From positions 496,001 to 560,000 of the forward strand of contig JAILZT010000002.1 in the NCBI GenBank assembly GCA_023512345.1: DNA of 64,000 bases, in the 5' to 3' direction. Every line of letters begins with the position of its first letter. Within the stretch, counting starts at the first letter, position 1. This stretch comes from Paenibacillus sp. (lineage in GTDB: Bacteria > Bacillota > Bacilli > Paenibacillales > Paenibacillaceae). A program made the translations under genes and the position numbers. The notes under the pieces are model-generated. The model was not told the DNA's origin. It worked only from the letters and a program-made list of their open reading frames with translations, and searched no databases. Positions 36,188 to 42,827 of the stretch are shown here, piece by piece.

Positions 36188-37099
36188 GTGCTAGAAAGCG
36201 ACTTGTTGTATGAGCAAGGGTATAGCGTACGCATCAACACTCCGGCTGACTCCCTTTTTTATTATTTTGATTATGACCAGCGGTCCCACAATATCAATAT
36301 GGAGTTTCAGCATTTTCATGATTTTTACGAGATTCATATTTTAATGGATTCCAGAGCAACCCATATCATCGAAGGGAATATGTATGCCTTACAGCAATAT
36401 GACATCGTTCTTCTTCGCCCGTACCGGCTGCATAAGACGCAATATCCGGTAGGTCCTCCGCATAAGCGGCTAATCATAAACTTTGCCATGCCCAAAAATA
36501 TACCCGGGTTAGAAATCGCTTACAACAATATGCTTCTGCCTTTTGGCGAAGAAGTACCCATATACCGTTTAACGAATGAACTGCGCAGAGCCGTGTTTGA
36601 ACCTCTTAACCATATTTTTACCTTATCGCACGGGATTTCGCCGTTGAACCCTTTGTTGATTCACAGCCTATTTCAGCAGTTTCTGTGCGCTCTATCCCAG
36701 CAGCGGGACCGGAACACCTATGTCAAGGATGAGATCGGAAACGCCATTATGCAAAAAATATACTCGATCACCTCATACGTACACAGCCATTACAACGACG
36801 AGCTATCTCTTGATTTCATCGCGAAGGAGTTCTATATCAGCCCCTACTATTTATCGCACCAGTTCAAATCGATCACCGGCTTTACTTTGACCGAATATAT
36901 CCAGATGACCCGAATCCGCCATGCCCAGCAATTGTTAATCTACAGCCGCCAGAAAATTTCCCTTATAGCTGAGCAGTGCGGCTTCAACAGCTTTTCACAG
37001 TTTAACCGGGTATTCAATAAGCTTAGCAGCATGTCACCATCCGAGTTCCGTAAGCAGCAGGCCTCTTCCAACACAGCTTCAACTATGCTGTCCTATTGA
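36188..37099 (+). CDS. AraC-family regulator of the glycosidase operon
   Basis: 303 residues. N-terminal cupin-like sensor (FQHFHDFYEIHILMDSRATH, then YALQQYDIVLLRPYRLHKT) and a C-terminal double helix-turn-helix (LSLDFIAKEFYISPYYLSHQ, then ISLIAEQCGFNSFSQFNRVF). Cytosolic one-component regulator of the RhaS/MsmR kind. The proposed start is GTG 36188 with a GGTGAG site. Divergent from the GH38-GH105 operon, which it probably activates in response to a sugar. Confidence 0.88.
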   Translation: MLESDLLYEQGYSVRINTPADSLFYYFDYDQRSHNINMEFQHFHDFYEIHILMDSRATHIIEGNMYALQQYDIVLLRPYRLHKTQYPVGPPHKRLIINFAMPKNIPGLEIAYNNMLLPFGEEVPIYRLTNELRRAVFEPLNHIFTLSHGISPLNPLLIHSLFQQFLCALSQQRDRNTYVKDEIGNAIMQKIYSITSYVHSHYNDELSLDFIAKEFYISPYYLSHQFKSITGFTLTEYIQMTRIRHAQQLLIYSRQKISLIAEQCGFNSFSQFNRVFNKLSSMSPSEFRKQQASSNTASTMLSY

Positions 37100-37117
37100 T
37101 GCACCATGGGATATCCG

Positions 37118-37225
37118 TTAACCGTCGTATGCTTGCTGTAAAGATTGCATATTAATTTTAGCTTTCGTTTGAAGCAAAGCCTTCATAACTCTTTCTGATT
37201 TTTCCGGATCGGAGACAAATATCAT
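37118..37225 (-). pseudogene. C-terminal remnant of a VOC/PhnB-like protein
   Basis: A 35-codon frame reading MIFVSDPEKSERVMKALLQ and ending LQQAYDG before a stop. This is the typical tail of PhnB-like VOC proteins; a TAG stop ten codons upstream in frame breaks the rest. I read it as debris of a lost gene. It lies in the otherwise empty 37100-37393 gap, upstream of the AT-rich gene. Confidence 0.55.
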
Positions 37226-37313
37226 TATTACCCTCTCCAGTTGCACCTCGCTCTAAACTTGTTGAGTACTTAGGATACGGTTCATTATTTCATCGTTAGG
37301 GTTTCTGTAATAT

Positions 37314-37341
37314 TTTGGCTTATTCCTTTTGAATAATATAA
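37314..37341 (+). promoter_or_regulatory. Promoter of the AT-rich small gene
   Basis: TTGGCT (37314-37319), 16 bases, perfect TATAAT (37336-37341). Confidence 0.55.
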
Positions 37342-37343
37342 TA

Positions 37344-37371
37344 TAGAGGGGTGCATAAATTGCACCTCTTT
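37344..37371 (+). promoter_or_regulatory. Leader hairpin of the AT-rich small gene
   Basis: AGAGGGGTGC pairs with GCACCTCT across ATAAATT and is followed by TTTTAT. It falls right at the expected start of the transcript, so it could act as an early terminator or a 5' stabiliser. Confidence 0.45.
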
Positions 37372-37393
37372 TATAAATTAAGGAGGGATTCGT

Positions 37394-37933
37394 ATCAAAC
37401 GAGTAATTATTGCTTTACTTTCAATTATTATAATTTTCGGTATTATAGATTCATTAAACAATGGTGTTATAACTTTCAAATTTCTGAAGCCAGCTATTAA
37501 AGAAACTAGCCTGATCATTGAGCCAGCTTCAGCTGATGAAAAAGCGTTTATAGATTTGAAAACAAAAATTGAAGAACAGATTCCAGATGGTTTTGTACCC
37601 TTACAAAAACCTATAGTTTTAGGAAATAGTTCAGAGTATACCTTCGCTACTATTACCACAACTTTGAAAAATATAAATTATAAAACTGCAACCAATATAA
37701 CCCTTGATATATTACCTTTATCGAAAATTAATAATCAGATCATGCTTTATTCAAATGATGTGCAATATGTTGAGATTTCTCCTTTTTCTAATTCAACTAC
37801 TACTATTTCTATACTCATAAAAACCAGTAACACTAATAAAAATGAAATTATTAATATTATTAAAAATGTTGAATTTCAATTGAGTTGGGGAAAAGAACAT
37901 ACGAAGGATTTTCAATTTCAAAATATATTATGA
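37394..37933 (+). CDS. AT-rich hypothetical protein with N-terminal membrane anchor, ATC start proposed
   Basis: About 179 residues. An ideal AAGGAGG (37380-37386) is followed after seven bases by ATC AAA CGA, giving (M)KRVIIALLSIIIIFGIIDSL, a signal anchor or signal peptide. The frame is open through 37933. The exported part is rich in Asn, Ile, Thr and Lys, beta-type, with no motif I recognise. No ATG, GTG or TTG lies near the ribosome site; the first usable TTG is at 37556 and would delete the anchor. Base composition is clearly lower in GC than the neighbours, which suggests transfer. Its promoter and leader hairpin are recognisable, so it is probably expressed. Confidence 0.6.
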   Translation: MKRVIIALLSIIIIFGIIDSLNNGVITFKFLKPAIKETSLIIEPASADEKAFIDLKTKIEEQIPDGFVPLQKPIVLGNSSEYTFATITTTLKNINYKTATNITLDILPLSKINNQIMLYSNDVQYVEISPFSNSTTTISILIKTSNTNKNEIINIIKNVEFQLSWGKEHTKDFQFQNIL

Positions 37934-37979
37934 TGTTTTTTGGCTCAACACCAAAATACAGGTGACGGGAAGAATAGAA

Positions 37980-38190
37980 GGCTGTTACGCCAATAGAGGG
38001 ATTTTCTCCCTCTAATTTTGCGCCCGGCACCCCTTTTGGGCAATTAGAGGGAATTTAGCCTTCTAATTTTGAGGATACACCGCTTTTGGGGCAATATGGG
38101 TATGATTAGAGGGATATTTTCCCTTTAATCTCAAAATTATAGTGTATTTTGGTCGGTATTAGCGGGCATTTTTCCCTCTAATTCGCCAAA
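37980..38190. repeat. Four imperfect 51-62-bp repeats with AGAGGGA...TCCCTCTAAT hairpins
   Basis: Copies begin at 37995, 38046, 38108 and 38161. Each has AGAGGGA, a few A/T, then a complementary CCCTCTAAT arm, followed in most by a CACC..CTTTTGGG..CAAT block. A worn half copy precedes the first. Non-coding; 37934-38383 contains no gene. Confidence 0.75.
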
Positions 38191-38353
38191 GAACTGCTCC
38201 GCAACCCCGAGTCCGCTACCCGTAAGGTAGAGTTGCCCCAAACCAGGTGAAATATCAGGCGAAATTAGGTTGAAATCGTTCCCGGTACAGTGACGCAAAC
38301 GGAAAGTCAAACATGATTTCGAGGTTCATCGTATCAATTATATAGAAAAATTA

Positions 38354-38376
38354 AAGGGCGCCTTAAGGGCGCCCTT
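38354..38376 (-). terminator. Terminator downstream of the gene remnant and SDR gene
   Basis: AAGGGCGCC pairs with GGCGCCCTT across TTAAG. The minus strand then reads TAATTTTTC. Confidence 0.8.
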
Positions 38377-38383
38377 ATTGTTA

Positions 38384-38520
38384 TTATTTGGACAAAGTAT
38401 CTACCCACACCTCGACAGATACTTCCTCACCCTCTTGGGGGAATGTCGGCGTCTTGCAGGCAACCGGCAACAGCAGGACTTTTCCGGACCGCGTCGTGTC
38501 GATTCTATGCGACGCACAAT
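38384..38520 (-). pseudogene. C-terminal gene fragment retaining its terminator
   Basis: An open frame of about 45 codons without start: SGKVLLLPVACKTPTFPQEG, then EEVSVEVWVDTLSK and stop, directly ahead of the terminator. Codon choice looks protein-like, but I do not recognise the family. It begins right after the SDR stop. Best read as the surviving 3' end of a gene replaced by the TetR-SDR pair. Confidence 0.4.
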
Positions 38521-38523
38521 AAA

Positions 38524-39294
38524 TTAATGCTTCCCAGCAGTTACGCCTCCATCAACAGGTAGAATAGCTCCCGTAATCCAACTTGCTTCTTCACTTGCCA
38601 AGAATAAGATGGCAGACACCATATCCTTAGGCTGACCAATTCTCCCAAGTGGATGGAATTCATTGAAACTATCTAGTACACTTCTCATTTGATCTTGGGG
38701 AACAAAGCTATTGTATACAGGGGTTTCTACTATAGCTGGAGCTACGGTATTCACACGAATGTGATTTTTGGCAAACTCAATGGCTAGGTTGCGAGTTAAC
38801 GCATGTCTGCCCGCCATAGCAGCTGAATAGGCACTAGACGGTGTGGCACCAATGGCTTGCGTTGCCCACATAGAACCAACTGAGACGATAGCTCCGCTGC
38901 CGCGCTTAATCATTTCAGGGATAACGGCTTGCGCAATTAAAAATGTTCCTTTAAGTATGGTGTCTATATAAGCGTAGAAATCGATCTCGGTATGATTTAG
39001 AAAAGGTGTAGGCTTAAAAATCCCAGTGCTAATAACTAGAATATCGACTCCGCCAAATTTTCTAACCGTTTCTTCAACAATATTTGTTGAAGTTTCCAGA
39101 TTTCTTATATCGCCTGCTACCGTAAGAACATGTTCCCCTGTTGGATCGATTTCTCTTGCAGCATCTAATAATACTTGCTCCCTGCGGCCATTGATGACAA
39201 CATTAGCACCTAATTTTACTAATTCCATCGCCGTTGCTTTTCCCATTCCGCTGCCGCCACCCGTAATAATAGCTACTTTTCCTTCAAAATTCAT
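38524..39294 (-). CDS. SDR-family oxidoreductase with altered catalytic motif
   Basis: 256 residues. TGGGSGMGKA (residues 11-20) is the NAD(P)-binding Gly motif and Ser141 is in place. In the usual YxxxK motif Tyr156 is present but residue 160 is Met (SAYSAAM), and the NNAG motif reads ISTG. The C-terminal PVDGGVTAG is typical. An AAGGAGA site precedes the start. A palindromic site matching the operator of the TetR gene lies between the two genes, which are 59 bases apart on the same strand. The protein is probably the regulated target; whether it is catalytically active is open. Confidence 0.9.
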   Translation of the reverse strand: MNFEGKVAIITGGGSGMGKATAMELVKLGANVVINGRREQVLLDAAREIDPTGEHVLTVAGDIRNLETSTNIVEETVRKFGGVDILVISTGIFKPTPFLNHTEIDFYAYIDTILKGTFLIAQAVIPEMIKRGSGAIVSVGSMWATQAIGATPSSAYSAAMAGRHALTRNLAIEFAKNHIRVNTVAPAIVETPVYNSFVPQDQMRSVLDSFNEFHPLGRIGQPKDMVSAILFLASEEASWITGAILPVDGGVTAGKH

Positions 39295-39312
39295 ATTTCT
39301 AATCTCCTTCGT

Positions 39313-39332
39313 CTACCTACTAGTTGGTAGGT
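39313..39332. promoter_or_regulatory. TetR operator ahead of the SDR gene
   Basis: CTACCTACTAGTTGGTAGGT, imperfect palindrome sharing the CTACCTAC/GTAGGTA arms with the site in the tetR promoter (39937-39953). Confidence 0.7.
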
Positions 39333-39353
39333 TATATTTAGAAAATAACTGCT

Positions 39354-39926
39354 TTAGTTATTAGCTAAAGCAGTTATTAATTCTCCACCGATATCATCGA
39401 ATATCTCGATATTATTATAACTACGAGCGAGCAATTGTGCTCCTTGAAGTGCTGCCAGAAACTTATGGGCTTGGGTCTTTGCTGTACCCTTGAAGGTTAG
39501 TGCCCCCGCGTCTAATCCATGAGTCATTACTTGTTCCAACCAAGTAAGGTTGGCAGTAAAGTAACGGGTAAGTCTGTCTTGAACTTTCTCTGGTAACGTA
39601 ATGTAGTCCGTTGAATACATAACCCCAAGGCATAGTCGGAAGTCTTGTGCAGGTCCAGCCTTGTAAAGCACAGTGAACTCACGCAGCTTTTCCAAGTCAT
39701 TTGTTGTTTGCTCATCAATTTGTGTTAATGCCGCAACAAACTGATTATGATAACGGGTAACTAAAGCCTCTCCCAAGTCTGCTTTGTTGGGGAAATGATA
39801 ATGAATGCTCGCTTTGCGAATCCCGACTTCCTTGGATATGTCTGCATAACTGAATGCATTATACCCCAATGTTTGAACCAACTGCTGTGCCGTATCCAAA
39901 ATTTGATCTAATGTGTTAGTGTTCAT
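39354..39926 (-). CDS. TetR/AcrR-family repressor
   Basis: 190 residues from ATG 39926. The N-terminal helix-turn-helix is FSYADISKEVGIRKASIHYH followed by FPNKADLGEALV (residues about 24-60); the C-terminal ligand domain is helical (TetR_C-like). I choose ATG 39926 because the -10 box (39933-39938) is only six bases away: the transcript would start at this A, so the mRNA appears leaderless. An in-frame ATG at 39932 would fall before the start point. The operator occupies the promoter spacer, so self-repression is expected. Controls itself and the SDR gene downstream. Confidence 0.88.
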   Translation of the reverse strand: MNTNTLDQILDTAQQLVQTLGYNAFSYADISKEVGIRKASIHYHFPNKADLGEALVTRYHNQFVAALTQIDEQTTNDLEKLREFTVLYKAGPAQDFRLCLGVMYSTDYITLPEKVQDRLTRYFTANLTWLEQVMTHGLDAGALTFKGTAKTQAHKFLAALQGAQLLARSYNNIEIFDDIGGELITALANN

Positions 39927-39932
39927 ACCCAT

Positions 39933-39961
39933 ATATTACCTACCAGTAGGTAGAATGTCAA
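39933..39961 (-). promoter_or_regulatory. Autoregulated leaderless promoter of the TetR gene
   Basis: Minus strand: TTGACA (39956-39961), 17-base spacer, TAATAT (39933-39938). The spacer holds the palindrome CTACCTACTGGTAGGTA. Six bases separate the -10 from ATG 39926. Confidence 0.7.
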
Positions 39962-40006
39962 CTATCAGACAGATGTTCAATACCATCTCGTAGTAAACAA
40001 GTTAAT

Positions 40007-40040
40007 CAAAAGCCCTCCCAGGCAAGCTGAAAGGGCTTTT
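40007..40040 (-). terminator. Terminator of the PAP2-SLH gene
   Basis: AAAAGCCCT...AGGGCTTTT stem; T-runs on both sides, so it may work in both directions. Confidence 0.75.
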
Positions 40041-40082
40041 GTTGTGTGGTTATTGTTACGACTTGCCTCTACTTGTTCAATG

Positions 40083-42620
40083 TTACATGCCCTCGATTAA
40101 CTCCTTTATGGAGCTGTCGCTCTCCAAAGCGCGGATGATGAGCGTCACGGCTTCAGCCCGGTTAGCGTTGCTCTTAGGTGCAAAGGCAGAAACAGATACC
40201 CCTTGAATCAACTTAGCCGACGATGCCTGCTTAATCGCATTCGCAGCCCAGTATTCGCTGCTCACATCTGCAAAGCTGGCTTGTGAGCCTGTCGAGAGTA
40301 CGCTAAGGTCCAGCACTCGTGAAATGATCGTAACCATCTCGGCACGGGAGATGGTTGCATTCGGTTTGAAGCTCCCGTCCGCATAGCCAGTCACAATCCC
40401 CTTCTCCACCAAAGCGCCAATGTAACCAGCGGCCCATTCGGAGCCCGTATCCTGAAATACGGCCGAAGCAGGACTTGAGGATAGTCCGAACGCACGGGCA
40501 ATCATGACTGCAAATTCCGCTCTTGTTACAGATGCATTAGGACGGAAGGTACCATCCTGATATCCATCGATAATACGCAGCTTCACAGCTGTCGCAATGG
40601 TGCTGCCGCCCCAATGACTTCCGGTATCACTGAACTTTATACTCTCGTTCTTCGTTGCGGCAATAGAGTCAATAACCGCCTTCAGAACCGTTTCCTGGCT
40701 AACTACTTTGGATTGGAACGGATTCACCTTCACGGCCGGAGCAGGGGTAGCCGCAGGCTGTACTGCTGGGACCGCAGGACTCGGACTAGCACTTACCGTT
40801 CCACCCGGATTTGAACTTCCGGTATTCGTCGTATCCGTAATGAACAGAGAAATCTGATTGTTCTGATAGATTACTTGGGAAGCATACTTGCTTGGTAATC
40901 CATCAATCTGAACAGAGGCAAATTCTCCGCTCCGTTGATTAGCGCCATGGTTGATTAGCGTGATTAAGCTGGTCCCAGGCACATAGTTATTTGCGAAATT
41001 CACATGCAGTTTACCGTTTGTATTCACTGCACCTTTAATTTCAAGCACGTCATTGGCACCAGTAAGGTTAAGCTCAAGGGTACCGCCAGCAGATTGTGTG
41101 AAATTCCCGCCAATGGTCATTTTCCCATATACGTTCTCCACAACAGAGCCGCTCGTATTCATCACATCTCCGCTTCCGAAAGCTGTTGCAGAATCGCCCT
41201 CTAGTGTGCCGGCATTAATCTGGGTACCACCGGAATACGTATTGCTGCCCAGCAGCTTCAAGGTTCCGGTTCCTTCCTTCGTTAGCTTGCCTGTACCGGA
41301 AATGTCGTTCCGCCAGCGATCTGCTGCATAGAAACCGCCCTTGCTGGCATCCATCGTCACCGTCACATCACTATTGAAAGCACCATATCCGTCAGCGGCC
41401 GCAAAGAGATTCAAACGTCCCCACCCTTCAGGATCATCCAGCACCGGATAGCCCGACTGCAGGCCAGTCGTTGCCAGAACTGCACGACGCTGCTCTCCGC
41501 TCAGATAAGGCTGGCGGGTTTCGAGCAATACCTCAGCACCCTTAGGAACAACCATAGGCAGCGCCGTGGAATTGATCTGCGGGAAGCCGTAGGTTAGCCG
41601 CTGAGTAAATTGCTCTTTATTTTTCTGATAATCGCTGAACCGGTCTTCCGCGGTACCCGTCTGTGTCAACAAAATGTCATGGGCCTCATCATAAGCAGCC
41701 TGCTTAAGTGCAGCATTATCCGGATCAGCCAGGGCTGCTGCCGCTAAGGCTGTTGCCATGACACGTCCGCCCATCACATCAAGGGGCGAATGCATGCCGG
41801 AAATAACCCGGCTGTTACCCATCTCTGAAGCACGGGTCAATTGCTCTTGAAACCGCTCAGGCACAGCGTAGGCTAGTGACAACGCCGCGAGATACGAAGC
41901 ATTGGTATGGCCGCTTGGAAAACCGCCGTCCGTAGCCGGATTGGTGCTAATCGCAGGAACTAGGGTAGGTATTATAATAGATGGATCAAGCCAACGAAAT
42001 GGGCGCATATAGTTATAGAAATTTTTAGCTGGCGTAGTTGAGGCATAGTTGCCTCGCAGCTTCCCGATCAAGTCCACCATACTGCCCAGTTCGGAATTCG
42101 AATCGCCGCCTTTATTCTCACCATTACCGTCGTTATACTTTATCGTAGTAGCATCGTCCGGGATGCTGGTAATCGTTGTATACGTACCCGATTTGGAACG
42201 ATACACTTCGGATAGTGAACCTAGACCCTCAGCGGCTCCATAGGTCTGATTTCTCCGGTCATCGTAATAGGCCATCGTTTCCTCTTCAGGAGTACGAGTG
42301 ACAGCAAGATTGGCTACATATTGAATGTTGGCGTCCAGCACGCTGCTGTTCAGCTTGGTTCCGTTATCCCAGGAAGACCCGGGGGCCCAGAGCTCCAGGT
42401 ATCCGGACAGCATTCCAATGGTTGGGTTAGAATATACCGCCTTATTCACGGAGGTATTATTCTTATAATTATCTACAAAATGCCCCCATACCGGAGCTGC
42501 CGGCAGATCAATCGAGGATTCGGCGGGTGCTGCCATTGCAGGATTCAAGACAACGGAATTAGAGACGAGTGCTAGGCCCACAGCAACAGATAACAACTTT
42601 TTCGTGGATTTTGTTTTCAA
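40083..42620 (-). CDS. Surface-anchored PAP2-type acid phosphatase with beta-strand repeat and three SLH domains
   Basis: 845 residues. Signal peptide 1-31 (ends NPAMAAPA). PAP2/class A acid phosphatase domain with all three motifs: K199-x6-RP (206-207), PSGH (235-238), and SR (270-271) to H277 and D281. Then a passenger-like beta repeat (GTGTLKLLGSNTYSGGTQIN, an autotransporter-associated beta-strand repeat), a Pro/Ala/Ser linker (ASPSPAVPAVQPAATPAPA), and three SLH repeats at the C-terminus (FSDTGSHWGGSTIATAV; FQDTGSEWAAGYIGALV; FADVSSEYWAANAIKQA). TTG 42620 is the best start: GGGAG is nine bases ahead, and the signal peptide begins there. It should hydrolyse phosphomonoesters at the cell surface. 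Single gene. Confidence 0.92.
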   Translation of the reverse strand: MKTKSTKKLLSVAVGLALVSNSVVLNPAMAAPAESSIDLPAAPVWGHFVDNYKNNTSVNKAVYSNPTIGMLSGYLELWAPGSSWDNGTKLNSSVLDANIQYVANLAVTRTPEEETMAYYDDRRNQTYGAAEGLGSLSEVYRSKSGTYTTITSIPDDATTIKYNDGNGENKGGDSNSELGSMVDLIGKLRGNYASTTPAKNFYNYMRPFRWLDPSIIIPTLVPAISTNPATDGGFPSGHTNASYLAALSLAYAVPERFQEQLTRASEMGNSRVISGMHSPLDVMGGRVMATALAAAALADPDNAALKQAAYDEAHDILLTQTGTAEDRFSDYQKNKEQFTQRLTYGFPQINSTALPMVVPKGAEVLLETRQPYLSGEQRRAVLATTGLQSGYPVLDDPEGWGRLNLFAAADGYGAFNSDVTVTMDASKGGFYAADRWRNDISGTGKLTKEGTGTLKLLGSNTYSGGTQINAGTLEGDSATAFGSGDVMNTSGSVVENVYGKMTIGGNFTQSAGGTLELNLTGANDVLEIKGAVNTNGKLHVNFANNYVPGTSLITLINHGANQRSGEFASVQIDGLPSKYASQVIYQNNQISLFITDTTNTGSSNPGGTVSASPSPAVPAVQPAATPAPAVKVNPFQSKVVSQETVLKAVIDSIAATKNESIKFSDTGSHWGGSTIATAVKLRIIDGYQDGTFRPNASVTRAEFAVMIARAFGLSSSPASAVFQDTGSEWAAGYIGALVEKGIVTGYADGSFKPNATISRAEMVTIISRVLDLSVLSTGSQASFADVSSEYWAANAIKQASSAKLIQGVSVSAFAPKSNANRAEAVTLIIRALESDSSIKELIEGM

Positions 42621-42827
42621 TCGTTTATTCTCCCATCGTGTTATATTTGGATTCGAATCCGTCCCAATGTAGCACCAGGCCTGCCTTTCTTCAATATGAC
42701 AATTTCTCCATTCTAGCAATTTCGGATCATTTTAGCCCATTTTTTCGATTTAACATTCACTTAACATAAAACTTGAATTAACATGTCATCGTATACTGTA
42801 TAATCGCGGCGGGGAGGAGAGTATATT

